Shown: positions 35,501 through 48,945 of the stretch, in pieces
Numbering within the stretch: position 1 is the stretch's first letter
How the letters are laid out: every line of letters begins with the position of its first letter
From: Isoetes taiwanensis
Taxonomy: Eukaryota > Streptophyta > Lycopodiopsida > Isoetales > Isoetaceae
Direction of reading: 5' to 3'
Length of the DNA: 64,000 bases
NCBI GenBank assembly: GCA_021234155.1
Contig: JAJEKV010000500.1
Location: 1-64,000 of the forward strand
Made by a program: the position numbers and the translations under genes
Notes under the pieces: model-generated
What the model was told of the DNA's origin: nothing
Seen by the model: only the letters and a program-made list of their open reading frames with translations
Databases searched by the model: none

Positions 35501-37773
35501 TTCCTTTTCTCCTCGATTCCAGACTGTCTACCAGAAAGTCCATGGGGTCAAATCCTATTTCCACCTCATCATAAGTATTTCCAACCTTTGCAAGTAAGCC
35601 AAAATACAAATCACACATATAACAACATGTCACAAAAGAATTCATGAGGGGATTTGAACCCTGCATGCCAGAGAATTGTGAAGTGAAATTAGTCGAAGAG
35701 AAGCAGTAAACTCAAGAACACAAATACAAGGACCTCAAATACAACAACAACCCGTGTACAGTAATAACAAAACACCTTATCTTCACACGAATCTAAGAAC
35801 TAGATCTTCACTGGGCTCTGGATGCGACCAAGTAAAGACTAGCGTGTACATGTGACCTCAAATTTTCCTCTATTAACCTCGCTGAGCATGAGGCAAAGAA
35901 TCCAACCATGTGTCAAGAAACATTTCAAACATTTCAACAAAATAATTCAAACAATTCAAACTCGCACCAATGAAGCCTCAAATATAAATTACATGTCATC
36001 AATGTGAGCACAAGATTACTTCAATTGGGATGATTTAAGTATGCTTCCTTTACTTTTCAAAGGATTTTCTAGCCTTTGGTTTCCCTAAAATTCCCTCAAG
36101 TAAAGAAGAGAACATGTTTGGACTATATAAGACCACAATTTGAGTGCATACTGGATCATGTTCCTAGGGTCATTCTAAACTTGTCACCACATGAACTGAT
36201 AGTTTCAATGGTTGCCAAATATACACAATATACGTAAATGAATAATTAGCTATATCATATGTATGCAGCATCTATTGAACTTCCAAGCATGTATTCAAGA
36301 TGTAATACTTAGATCATGTCACTTCTCTCTCACTGTGCATTACATATGCATATATTAATTTATGGAAGCAATGCCCTCGCAAACAAATGCATTTCACTGC
36401 ACCCTAGCATGGAATGGCTGGCCACCTCTTCCATAAATTATAACCCCGCTATTGCACTTGAACTCACACAAGGAGAGGCCCGAGTCCATAAGAGTGGTCA
36501 AGAGTTACACCATCAAAAGACAATGCTTACCCCCACACAGGCCACCCAAACCCCCAATAGCATCAAGAGAAGTGATGTACCATTGATCAAGCATTCACCT
36601 ATAGAATGGATGTCAAAGTGCTGGAATTCTCGAATTGGGTTATAATCTTAATGAAGAAGAACTTCGCTGTCATTGACATGACCGTGCAAACTAATATTCT
36701 TCAATAGCAATGACATGTGCTGCTCACATCACACAACCATGATCCGCCATTGTGTTATAACAAAGGCCTCAGAATAACCGCTATGCAACTACTTTATACT
36801 AAACCTCCTCAATCAGTCTCACCAATCTTCACAAGCAATCAAATGTATCTAGCAACCAAGGAAGAACAATTCAAGTGCGCTTACCATTGCATTCATGGAA
36901 TGTGAGAACTGGCACATGTTTTCTAACGAAGAGGCCACTTGTTTTGCCATGCACCAAATGCTTCATAAAACTCGCATGACTGCGATAAGCAAAACAACCG
37001 AGTATCAATTTGAACCCTCCACGCAAGCCAAACTCTGCTCCACCGCGCCTAAAGCCGGGGCTAATCCATGCAAACATGCTCACTGCATACGCGTAAACAA
37101 GGCAATCAATTTTTTTCTTTTGTTTTTTTCGGGCTTGTATTTGCAATTCACCTTCATCTCACCCATAATTCCAAATGCTCAACACCATGTCGCATCTAAT
37201 GCAAGCAACTACACTAACCTCGATTTAAAGTGGCCGTGATGCCTCCTCGTTCCCATCGATCCTGCCACGCCTCCTCAGAGTGAGAATTCCTCCGCCATAA
37301 GTTCATATGGGCTCTAAGCTCGCCTCTCCTCCATTGCATTACACCTAATCTCTTGCCCCTAATCCATCACCTCTATGCACTGGCCCACCTGCTAAATAAC
37401 CCGTCCAACCTGATCTCGCAACACTTCATCGCCAGCAGCTAACACTTCGCCTATCAGATTAATTCCAATGTTGTTTACGCATCTCGTGATTTTACGCTTA
37501 CACGCCCCTGCCTTCCCTCACAAGACTATGTCGTATCATACCTATAAGTTGATTGTGTTAATTGAGCTCTTTTGTTTTATTAATAATTGCATCTCTTAAC
37601 GATATTATGTACGCGACGTATTATAACACTTTTATGTAAAACAAATAATATTAGACCAATAGAATTGGTAAAATTATACATTAGGCACATTATTATATAT
37701 TATAGAATAGGAGTAAAACACATTAGGAGACTTTTGTATTATTTACGGAAATTATGAAATTGTAGTTGTAAAA
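32549..37773. other. No recognisable gene
   Basis: Mostly AT-rich. GAT/TGA-rich short repeats occur near 32860-32935 (ATGATG words). A minus-strand 65-codon frame at 34711-34908 reads exon-like (ETCAWMSPSQPGEL), with an opposing plus-strand frame, but no family is recognised. The segment 34840-35240 is GC-richer. No RNA gene was found; the tRNA B-box-like word near 35650 lacks a partner A box. Confidence 0.35.
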
Positions 37774-40700
37774 CCCTCCTAGTCTCCGCTTCTAAACAGA
37801 CTTTAAGCCATTTAGAATCTAATTTTGGAACTAAAGACTTTCAATTGTAATCTTAAATTGTAGACCTCAGTGGACAAATTTAATCTAGCTCGATCCGAGT
37901 GGCTTTTTAAGAAAAAAATGAAAAATACAAATAAGGACAAGTTTATGAAACATTGACCAAATACAAACACAAAAGATATGAGATCAACATCGAATTATAT
38001 GGAAGATTTTAGCTTTGAATTAAAACAGATGATACAACATGTACATATATCCAAAAAAGGAAACTTAACAAAGAAGATATGAACCAAATCTAAGAAAAAG
38101 GTGACCAAACATCTTCTAAGCAGAAGCAAAATACGTAATGGAAATCATTTTGATGTCACCAATAGAATAATAGCCCTTTTATCCAACCTCCCAGTTAAGA
38201 GGCATCATGTGTATGCATAAGATAAGAGAGGATCTCATATCACCTAACTGGAAAACTTTGACAACTGAAACTTGACGATTTGAGCAAGAGTTTTGCTCAA
38301 TCCTTAACCATAAAGTTCACATGGGAGGGATAAGTCCGGGTTAATTCGCAGTGGAACCAAACGTAAGCACAGGTAGTAAATGCACAAGCCACATGTAAGC
38401 TAAAGACTCCATCCTGCTTAACGCCTTCTCACCACTTGATGTTGATTTTACACCGGACAGCCTTTAAAAGTAGAAATTACGGTTCATAATCTAAGGCCAG
38501 GCCTATAGAGTAGTAAGAGTGGATGGATCACAGAAATAAATAGTAAGGCCGCCTATAAATCGTAAAATGATACATGATTACGCTTCCAGCGGAAGTGGAG
38601 CTTGGCACTTAAGGGACATAATCTAAACTATCTAGGTAAAGCTAACTAAGAGAACCCACAATCTTAAAGCAGCTGAAAAATTAATTGCTTAGATGGGCGT
38701 AATAATGGTAAATTAGTGAGTGTAATAGTTTCTGGATGGCGCTTAATAGACTACTTTAAAAGAAATGATAAGAGTCAACAAGCAAGCCTAATCCAAAGAA
38801 ATTTTATGAGTCTGCACTAGGGTAAACAACAGCAGAACATAAAGTCTATAAAACAACGCATTTAAGAACAGCCATAAGTAATATGTATAAGCTCACTGAG
38901 TTAAAGTTTAAACCATGTGCAAGCAGATCCATGCATATTCAATAACTGGGTCACACTCACCCAAATATAAGCAAACTACAGTCTTTAAGGCTAAATAGAG
39001 GAGCAATACATGAATGCAATACATGTAGCATAAATAATAGAGATCTAGAAACTTGATTACAACATCAATCATATAGAGTAAAGAGAGACCAAGCAAGAAT
39101 AAGGCAAGATCCAATATAGCACAAGGTCATGTAAAGACTGGCATTTTCAAATGCAGGAAACTGCACTCTGGTCCCTGAGGATTTAAATTCACAAATATAT
39201 GTGCAAGCCTTTTAACATTGTGCTGGTCATGGTAATGTGCAATGGCATATAGGGAAGCATCAAAAAGGGTCAGAACTAAATTCCAAAATCTATCCATGTA
39301 GAATGAACATCCTAAGCAATATCTATAAATAATAAGTGGATAACATGATTAGAATGTATGAGGCACTTTAAAGCATTCGTTAAAGAACATAATAATGTAT
39401 GTGGCGAAGTAAAGCATTTATTTAAAGACCATATGAGCAGGGGTGACATTGAATAGAATAAATAAAGAGAAATGGGATGATCTATCACACACCAAGATCC
39501 TGGATGATCAAATAGAACAAAGGATAGGATTGGTGGGCCAATAAACTGAAAATAAATAATAGAGAAGAACTTCAACTAAAATTTACTCGCAACAAAGTAG
39601 ATCCGAAAGTACCTTTACTCCTCGCTGGAGAATCACTCTAAGAAGATTAGACTAAGGCGGGTTGTATAACTTGACTTATAATGAAATAACATGAAAAAGC
39701 AAGGTGAAATGAGATCTAGATTTATATCAAGCACAAAACCTGATTCACATGTTGGCGTTCTTGCCATCGATTCGACCTTGAGAATTCCATCAAGTAGATA
39801 AAATCGAAAGCAGCTCTGCCTACAGGATCTTGTAAACATGAGTCAATGACCTTGCTAACAGAGAGAGATTTGAGCAACACCAATACAACTATGGCTGCAG
39901 AAAGATCTATTTGTTTCATTATAGGTTCCAATGTGCAAGATAGCCGAGATTAGGAAAGAGATCCCATTGCCGGAAGCTGTTCTTGTTAGGTTAAGGAATG
40001 GAGTACATCTCCATCTATCATGAACTAGCAAATGAGAATCTTGTCCGAGAATGTTATGCATGCAACCCCTAAACCTAACTGAAGCTATAATCCTCAAAAA
40101 AGAGTAAAATAAGAAAAAAGTAGGGCCTTATTTATCTTAGAAAAAAAAAAAGCTTTAAAGTTAGACCATTAATAAGTTGCATATACCATATGGAAGGCAT
40201 AGGATCAACCATTTCTTGACTTTTTAAGAAACCGAATGTGAGAGCTCAATGTTAGAGGTTTGTCTTGGGAATATAAAAGGGTAGACATGGGAGTGGACAA
40301 ACTCACATGTAGTTTAGGAAACCCATTCTTATAGTGGGATTAACTTGGAAATATTTATAGGTTAACTTACAAAGTGGTTAAAATGGATCTGCTATCACAG
40401 ACCTCCTACAAATATTCAGGTAAATTCACAGCTAATGCCTAAAGGGTTACAAAATTCAGAAAATTTTCAACTTGATACTCCCTGAAATGAGGTCTATGCA
40501 ACAATCCAATATGAGGTGTATGTAGCTGGGACTCTGGCGGTCATGGGTTTGAAGATGTTAACACCTTGTTTCAAGATGGGTTTCATTTTCAACACGTTAA
40601 ATGTAAACCAAAGTTATGAAAGTTAGTGGGTACAAACTCCACCTTCAAATGTCGGGTACACTATTACCGCCCAAAATTTGTGTTTTGTATCAGATGAAAT

Positions 40701-41045
40701 CACGTCTAGTTTAGGAAGCTTATTAGTGAAGCAAAGTTAATGAAATTGTTAATTTTGGAATATTCAATAAGGGGAATAAGAGGAAACTAATATTTTAGTC
40801 AATTTTTTAGGAATGGGTACTTTTCTCAATATCTTTGCCACTTGGTTAACATGTACCCACTTGGTTAACAGGAAATAGAGGTCAAAGCAAGTTAGCACGC
40901 TAAGGACAATTAGGTTGAGAATGTCAAGGTAGTTGTTTAGACATGTTACCCTCATATTTGCACGAGTGATATGTGTCTCAAAACATCCGTTGCTAATAAG
41001 GACCCTTTTGGGGCATTGATTCAGCAAAGACATTAGTCAATATAA
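37774..41045 (-). repeat. Tandem module M1, copy 1 (long form)
   Basis: This 3.3-kb unit starts with CCCTCCTAGTCTCCGC and ends with GTCAATATAAAAAAA. It is repeated at 41715-43540, which lacks a central segment equivalent to about 38342-39740. The two copies share the outer parts in the same order, with many small differences. The minus strand carries an exon-like open stretch (see 39748-39931). Strand is given by that exon-like frame. Confidence 0.75.
39748..39931 (-). pseudogene. Exon-like frame in M1 copy 1
   Basis: The minus strand reads an open stretch that includes SAAIVVLVLLKSLSVSKVI, DPVGRAAFDFIYLM and WQERQHVNQ, followed directly by CAG|GTTTTG, a plausible 5' splice site. Helical, hydrophobic composition suggests a real exon, but I do not recognise the protein. 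The second M1 copy carries a damaged version at about 42262-42440. Confidence 0.35.
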
Positions 41046-41714
41046 AAAAATCCTACCCCACCCCGCCTCGAGCGGGGAGGTCCCAATTAGTCATTTACTT
41101 GACTTAAGAAAGTCGTAAGAACAGGGAGAGCAGGGCCTGTTGCAACATAAGGACCCCACCCAACCCGTATAATTCTACTCTATGAATATGCAAAAAAAGA
41201 AAGATAGCACTTACAAAGATAGCCATAACAGTCCTCATGAATCTTGGCATTCAAAAACGTCCAATGATATTCGTTTTTGAGATATGATAGTGTAAAAGTT
41301 TTTTTTGTTGTAATACATAACGGTAGTGAAAAACTCTTCCATAAAAATCCACGAATGGTGGAACATAAGTTAACCTTGAGTTACGTAAGTACACAATATC
41401 CTTGATGCAAAGAAGTTTCAAATTTAATAATTGACGGAGTGTATATACGTGCCGGTTGCCCTCAATTGATGATGAACTCATGAACTTCTTTAATGTGATG
41501 ACGTCGATTCGGGCTAGAATACCACAATAGTTATCCTTAGTAAAAGATCACCCGGTCATAACGAACGACGCCATCATTTCTTAACAACGGTTTAAATATT
41601 ACATGCAAAATAATAAAGAGGTTAACATCAAAATTTTGAAAATTCCATTTATCAATTAAATACACCCTCAAACAAGGTTCGGGTTAAACCTTAAATTGAG
41701 ATAACATTAAAAAG
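41046..41714. other. Spacer between M1 copies
   Basis: Contains a short palindromic GC stretch near 41057-41085 (CCCCGCC TCGAG CGGGG). No gene is seen. Confidence 0.4.
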
Positions 41715-43540
41715 CCCTCCTAGTCTCCGCCTAAAGCAGGACTTTTAAGCCATTTAGACCCAATTTTGGAACTAAAAGACTTTCTAATTGCAATCTTAAA
41801 TTAGACCAGGTGAGTCTTTTAATCTAAGCCTTGATCCGAGGCTTTTAAGAAAATGAAAAAATATTTATGAAACATTGACCAAATACACAAAAGCGACACA
41901 AAAGATATAGGAGATCAACATCGGACTATATGGAAGATTTTTGAGCTTTGAATTAAAACACATATATCCAAAAAGAACTTACTTGATTAGTTATGAACCA
42001 CAAATCTAAGAAAAAGGTGACCAACATCTTCAAGTAGAAGCAAAAATACTATCGGAAATCATTTTTTGATGTCACCAATAGAATAATAGCCCTTTTTTAT
42101 CCAACCTCCTAGTTAAGAGGCATCATAAAATATGCATAAGATAAGAGAGGATCTTAGATATCCTGTCTGAAAAAACTTGACAAATGGGAAAACTTGGCGA
42201 TTTGGAGGGCTTTGCTCAATCATAACCATAAACCACATGGAGGGATAAGTCAGGTTGCTGACGTCATGTTACGTTCTTGCCATCAGTTACCTTGAGAATC
42301 TCCGCCGAGAAGTAGATAAAACTGAGCGTACTTACAACTACGATCTTGTAAACATGAGTCCGACCCATAACGAGTGAGATTTGAGCAACACCAATACAAG
42401 CTAGCAACAAGCAGAGCATCTAATTAAAACCGATAGGTTCCAAATATGTGCAAGATAGCGAATAGGAAGAGATGCCGTCGAAGTTGCAAGTAGGTTAAGG
42501 GAATGGAGTACATCTCCATCTATCATGAACTAGCAATTGAGAATCAGTCCGAGAATCTTGTCGTGCAACCCCTAAACCTAATGAAGTTATAATTCACAAA
42601 AGAGTAAAATAAGAAAACGTAAAGTAGGCCCTTATTTATCTTAGGAAAATAAAAAGCTTAAAGTTAGACCATTAATAAGTTGCATATACCATATGGAAGG
42701 CATAGGATCAACCATTTCTTGACTTTAAGAAAAACTGGAATGTGAGAGCTCAATGTTAGAGGTTTGTCTTGGGAATATAAAGGGTAGACATGGGAGTATG
42801 GACAAACTCACATGTAGTTTAGAAACCTATTCTTATAGTGGGATTAACTTGGAAATATTTGTAGGTTAACTTACAATTAGTTCAAAAATGGATCGGGTTA
42901 TCGCAGACTCTCACAAATATTCTCAGGGTACCCGGCTAATGCCCGGTTACAAAATTCAGAGAAAATTTTCAACTTGATACTCCCCGAAATGAGGTCTATG
43001 CAACAATCCAATATGAGGTGTATGTAGCGGGACTTAGCGATCCTTGGGTTTGAAGATGTTAACACCTTGTTTCAAGATGGGTTTCATTTTCAACACTGAG
43101 AAAGTAAAGCGAAAGTTAGTGAAAGTTAGTGGGTACAACCCACCTTCAAATCTTGGGTACACCTATTAATGCCCAAAAATTTCGTTTGTATCGGATGAAA
43201 TCAATGCCTAGTTTAGGAAGCTTATTAGTGAAGCAGTTAATGAAATTGTTAATTTTGAATATTCGAATAAGGGAATAAGAGGAAACGGAATATTTTGTAG
43301 CCGTTTTAGGGAATGGGTACTTTTCTCAATATCCGCCACACTTGGTTAACATGCCATAGTTACTTCAGAAATAGAGGTCAAAGCAAGTTAGCACGTAAGG
43401 ACAATTAGGTTGAGAAATGTCAAGGTAGGCTGACTTTTAGACATGTACCCTCATATTTGCAATGAGGATATGTGTCAAAACATCCGGTGCCTAATAAGGA
43501 CCCTTTGGGGGCAGGATTCACGATACATTAGTCAATATAA
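41715..43540 (-). repeat. Tandem module M1, copy 2 (short form)
   Basis: About 1.8 kb, collinear with copy 1 but without its central 1.4 kb. The junction lies near 42255-42270. In copy 1 the missing part begins on the minus strand next to a CAG|GT word, so the difference may be an intron lost, or an insertion gained, in one copy. Confidence 0.75.
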
Positions 43541-43548
43541 AAAAAAAA

Positions 43549-46500
43549 AAAACCTTTTAACTGCTCAAACAGACTTTTTACCATCCATGGACTTTTGCAA
43601 AAAGACCTTCAGTTAATCCTCGTATAAGCAAAAAACAGTGTAAAATTTGACTTAAGCCTTAAAAATGGTTAACATTTATCAAAAGAAATTACCAGTTCTC
43701 TTTAATGAATAACAATTTCCTCTTATCAAATCCAATTAAATTTCTTTGTTCAATACATCATATTTATCCTCGGAAGAATTCGGAATTGGACTAAAAACAA
43801 TATAAGATGAAAATGAATGTTTAAATTCCCTATTCTTTTAATGACTGTACTTTGTCAAAAAATATGACTTCATTGTCATCACGTCTTGCAGCTTCTCCCA
43901 ACTTGGAATAAATGGGAAACATACATAGGAGCAAGAGTCCCCAAGTACTCAGTGAAACAGGAGAAACAATTAGCCTTAATGTGGTAACGCCCTAAGCACC
44001 GGGGTAAGCATTAGACTTCTTGAGCTTTATTCTACCACCTTGCATGTTACCATAAACACAATAGTCAGAGTAATATATCTCAGCTCTAAATATTTAACCT
44101 ACATGCATCCATAATTCTAAGCATGTATGTTAATAGAGCATTCATGACAGATAAGTCTAAGTTTGGAGAGTTGATTCGGTTAAACCCTGTGCACCTAACT
44201 ACATGGAGCCCCCTCTTGCACAAAGCATGATCAGATCAACAATACATAAATGTTTAAATTACTTTTCCTCTCTTCGGGCCACTCTTCACCTTGTTCTAAT
44301 GATGGATTCCAGCCCATTGGACCAAAGATATGTGTAAGATTTTATAGGGATGTATCAAGCCCGTGATTTTCCCATGGTATATATTCATATCCACCATCAA
44401 AATGATAATACGAAATAGAATTGAATAGAATTGCCATCTATAGCAGGAACGCACTATTTTCCACCCATTTATTTACCAAAATAACGCATGGTCTTTAAAA
44501 TCTTTCAAATTCTGCATGTGATATATACATACTAGAGGGATAAACAAAAAGTTAGAATGGAGAACAATAATAGAACATGTTGCAACAAGGTGTCAATAAA
44601 TTTGTTATAGTGTAAAATTTGTGGAAAAAGCCATGACAACGGCATATAATCGGTAGCCAAAGCATTACTCAATGGATTCTCGTGACAATGCGAGGCAAAG
44701 ACATTATGCCACAACTTAAAATAGTAGTAAAGCCATCAAAGGAGCTAAAGTTCAACTCATTCTTTATAAACGGAAATGTTGGTTAAGCTACATGTATTTT
44801 AGCTTTTTACAATAGGGTTCTGAAGAGAACAATTCTAGCATGATACAAACCACTCAACTCACATGTGAAATCATTAGCATGTTACACATGCACTTTAATG
44901 TGAAAACCGCTTTCATTATAACACATAGCCACTTTAGTAAAAGCCCCACTATGATGTGACTTATCTAGAGGAAGATAAATGACATCGTACATAAAACCAG
45001 CCATTAGATCTAAGGTCAAATCTAGTCCAAAGTGGCTACAAGAACGCTAATGTTATAATCGGGAATCATCTAAAGTAACCAAAATAGGGCAATTAAAGAA
45101 GTTATATCCGGTCAAATTTTAACATTCTAGAAAATACTATGGAAGCTAATTATCGATAAAGCTTTCACGCCATGCTATGATGATAGCAACTGATAAAAGA
45201 TTCACTTAGATCTTATCAAATGTTAAAAGTTCCGCTGTGATAAGATAGCAAATAACATTGCATCATCATACTTGGCTTAGTGTCCTCTCTTTAGATCATA
45301 AGCATTAGATCGTGACGATCACCTAAGCCCTCGTGATTGATAGCTTTACTTGTCGGGCTCTAATTTAATCATATACAAAGAATTTTTTTGAGGATATAAT
45401 TTCTATATGGACTAATGCAAAACGAAATGAAAATGCAATAAACTTTAATTACTCAGAACCATCTTCCTCATAATCCAAAGATATGATATCAGAATCTTAG
45501 ATCATCTTAGACTAGTAAGATTCTTAAATAAATTTATCTATGCTCCAACCCGGATTAGTAGAAGCCGGATTTGTCCATAGCTTGAGATGCCTTTCGAATG
45601 TAAACACTATGGGAATACATTTTGCTAACGCCATCCCCTAGATCCTGGCTATCCCTCAGAATGCTTTATCGATGCCTTCGGGTGCAGTTAGCTTTGCAAG
45701 CTCATTCCCCGCTCAAATTTACATAGGTATTTTTACAGAAGAGTCTCCCCTAATCAAAGATCATCGAGGGTCGACATGGGTATTGCTCCCTCACAATTAT
45801 TACTAGATCCAAATTTCTTCTATTATCACCATGAGTACCAGAGTTTGGACTCCATTGTTAACAAACCATTATGCACCGAATTGGATAGCCCTTTATGCAC
45901 AGATTCAAGCTTACCTAAGGTCCTAGTCTAGAATTCAAAGATATAGACACATTGTCCAGAAACTAAAATGCCATATCCATATTTTGGGGGCTATTTTTAT
46001 AGTGTCAGCTCACTTTGCTACCTACCGCTCTAGTACGTCGGGTTTAGATATACCTATGTCGCATCAATGGGCTAGATGGCCTCACAGTTTCTACTTTGCA
46101 TTTGCATTACTGCCCCAGATTTGCATTGTCATTATGTTGCTATGGTCTAAACCTTCTTTGCCTTCATAAACTCTTGGTCTAAACCCTAATCCAAATCCAA
46201 ACACATTATTTCCATGTTCCATGGTCATTTTCTTAAGCATGCCATGTCTTCCTCATGGCTTTGTAAAACTTTTTACAAATTGGATCTTTTAGATTCAATA
46301 ATTTTATAATAATAAAAAAGCCCGCCTCCTACCTGTAGGTCGCAGGGCTAAAGTCATAATATAGTTAGCAATAAGGAGAGTAGGACCTTGTTGCCAAAGC
46401 CCTACTCCTACCTATATTGCCTAACTAATTTTATTGCATTTCAAGGTAAATCCATTTCTCTTTCTCTTTTAAAGAGCCAAATGGCAAACAAATTGAATGA
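43549..46500 (-). repeat. Tandem module M2, copy A (diverged)
   Basis: Opens after an A run with CCTTTTAACTGCTCAAACAG and closes with a GC-richer tail (about 46310-46490: CCCGCCTCCTACC..., TAGTTAGCAATAAGGAGAG, AGAGCCAAATGGCAAACAAA). Ends match copies B and C; the centre is strongly diverged but collinear (for example 45540-45620 with 48510-48590). Confidence 0.7.
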
Positions 46501-47157
46501 TAATCAAAGATTTTTCTTTGGAATCATTCACCCTTTCGGCACTTCCATCTTCCTCCTAGTGCTCATGTTTAGGTCCCCTTTTTTCGTGCCATACAACAAA
46601 TATCGGAGGTAACCCAACTCCATAGAGATAACCCGGATAAATCCGGGTGTAAGTGATGGGCCGCAGCCAGAGCATTCTAGTCTCTTGTTTTCAGAAAAGC
46701 AGTTATAAAGGCATGAATCCCCGTACAGAGTCCTTAGCACCGTCTCCAGCTGTGTTTCCATAGCCTGGATCTTGAGTGTTTCACTGCAGCCAGCCATGCA
46801 AGCATGTATTCCCTCTTTTCTTTTTTTCGGAAATGGATTTTCCTACCACGCCATTTCATCCAGATTTTTGTGGAAGCAAAACATTGGTCGCAGATGCAAC
46901 AACTAATAGACGGAACCCTATTTTCTGTTAGAAAGAAATGAGGTGGATTTCGTCCTTCCAATTTAGATCAAAAAGCATTTAATAGAGTTTAAACTCATAC
47001 TTTGTAACAAATATTACAATCCAAAATATCCTTCTATGTAATGTGTCATCTTCCTTTTATAGGCCCACTATTTTTTATTGCTACTATTATGAAACTAGCT
47101 TTACATAAATATGTGAACTTTTCTAACGTATAACCTTTGTAATAAAAAAAAAAAAAA
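46501..47157. other. Spacer between M2 copies A and B
   Basis: Unique to this interval. It contains a minus-strand 89-codon open frame at 46528-46797 with no recognised family, and ends in a long A run. Confidence 0.4.
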
Positions 47158-47619
47158 AAACCTTTAAATCTGTTCAAACAGACTTTTACCATCCATGGAC
47201 TTTTGCAAAGACCACTTCAGGCCAATATGCAGCCTTAAGCCAAAACAGGTGTAAATTTGACTTAAGCCTAAAAAATGGTTAACATTTATCAAAAGAAATT
47301 ACAAGATTCTCTTTACGAATAACAATTTCCTCTTGTCAATCCAATTAAATTTCTTGTTCAATACATCATATTTATCCTCAGAAGAATTCAGAATTGACTA
47401 AAAAACAATATAAGATTGAAAATGAATGTTTAGAAATTCCCTTGTCTTTTAGCAGCTCAGCAGCCTTGTCAAAAATATGACTTCATTGTCATCACGTCTT
47501 GTAGCTTCTCCAACTTGAATAAATGAGAAACATACATAGGAGCAAGAAATCCCGTTACCTGCAATGAAACCAGATGCAAGTTAGCCTAGGAAAGGTAACC
47601 ACATAAGCCATCACAGGTA

Positions 47620-47750
47620 AGCTACAAATTTCTTGGGCTCTTCGCCCTTCACCTTGCATGTTTTAAAACCCCAAAATAGAGGGGAGATCCAGTCAGGTAA
47701 AATCCTAGCATCAGCCAGAGCAAATCCAATCTCATACCCTTGTTACCATT
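47620..47750 (-). pseudogene. M2 exon-like island 1 (copy B)
   Basis: The minus strand reads about 43 codons including GYEIGFALADARILPDWISP and EEPKKFVAYL. The same frame recurs in copy C at about 51410-51540. The peptide looks like folded protein, but I do not recognise the family. Plus-strand frames here are shadows. Confidence 0.35.
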
Positions 47751-47979
47751 TAGGCATTAAGAATTATGGGAGATGCAAACTGGATTTAAAGATCTCAAAC
47801 TACTTAGAAATTATTATTTCCATAATGTTGCATGAAAACACTATAGACATACATACACTCTATGCTGCGGTGCATATACAAAGCAGGGAACCTTCTTGCC
47901 ATGCAACAATCCAACCATCTGAGATATACTAAAAGAACAACAAGATAATCCTGCACTTAATAAAGACCAGCCAAATGCA

Positions 47980-48060
47980 TCGTGCATGTATGCCTCATAT
48001 CTCTCAAAACGAGCCATAGCAGGATGTACCCTCTTATCCTATCCAAGAGTAAGGATCAGT
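47980..48060 (-). pseudogene. M2 exon-like island 2 (copy B)
   Basis: After a 3' splice-site-like TTGGATAG the minus strand reads DKRVHPAMARFERYEAYMHD. It is unchanged in copy C (about 51770-51850). Acceptor position, composition and conservation between copies support an exon; the family is unknown. Confidence 0.35.
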
Positions 48061-48509
48061 AATAACCAACAATAAGAGAACTAGGCATGCCCTTGAATCA
48101 GATGTAAGATATAGACCATAATTATTATTTTCATAATCTGCCTATGAGAACAGTGTAGAGGTCAATCATAAATAAGGCCTGAACATAGACAGTTGTAGAC
48201 AATTTAAACTGGTCAGATCAAACATAAAAATTTCTCATAGGGACCTATGCGTTGCACAACTGAGATCTGCAAATGCCTCAAGCACACTAGATCCACTAGG
48301 TTTATCATTAAGCATCAAAGATATACCAAATACATAATAGAATAAAACTAGATCTGGAAATATGCTTAATGCATCCCTTTATTACATCTTCAAGCCAGAA
48401 GATAGTCTAGAATCACATTGAATCTCAAACAACATCAATCATCTACTAGCATAATCATAAAGGGCAACAAATTCTAAGCAAGCAAGATACTTAAATAAAA
48501 TTATCTATG

Positions 48510-48690
48510 CTTCCAACCTGAGTAATAGGTGCTGGATTGCCCATAGCTTGAGATGCCATTGGAATGCAAACACCTGGGGGAATAGATTTGCTGGCACCTT
48601 CCCCTAAATATAGGTTATCCCATGTAAATGCTATCAGATCCCTTTTGTGCAGTGCTTGCAAGCACAATCCCTTGCTCCAAATTCACAGGG
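48510..48690 (-). pseudogene. M2 exon-like island 3 (copy B)
   Basis: The minus strand reads NLEQGIVLASTAQKGSDSIY, then after one frame change GASKSIPPGVCIPMASQAMG and NPAPITQ, followed by GTTGGA, a possible 5' splice site. Copy C has the same at about 52290-52480. The second part is proline/methionine-rich, like linker regions of RNA-binding proteins, but this is only composition. Confidence 0.35.
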
Positions 48691-48799
48691 GTACTATTTA
48701 ACTTGTTAAGAATCATTTAAGCAGCGAATGTGTTTAATCAGTGGAAGTGCATTTAAGCAATGGAAATACATAACAAATGAAAATCGCCGGATTGTGTGA

Positions 48800-48945
48800 A
48801 GCCTTTGTTCTCCAGCGAAATGCCTTTTAGTTTTGATGATTGTATGCGTTCCTAGAAGCATCTTCAATGTCTTGTTTGATCATAGAAACAATAGCAGATG
48901 CTTGTCCACCAGTATTGCACTTCTTATTGTCAACATTTCCCACAA
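48800..48945 (-). pseudogene. M2 exon-like island 4 (copy B)
   Basis: The minus strand reads IPVIVGNVDNKKCNTGGQ and ASAIVSMIKQDIEDASRNA. In copy C (about 52580-52730) it continues QIIKTKGISAEQ before a stop, while copy B is damaged there. The amphipathic helix-like pattern supports coding origin. No family is recognised. Confidence 0.35.

Noticed and set aside
35640-35670. tRNA B-box-like GGGTTCAAATCCCC on the minus strand
   Set aside because: No A box, anticodon stem or acceptor pairing could be found upstream on that strand, so it is not a tRNA gene.
46310-46440. Hairpin-like GC-richer tail of M2 considered as a terminator or microRNA precursor
   Set aside because: Pairing is partial and interrupted, and the segment is simply the conserved end of the module in two copies.
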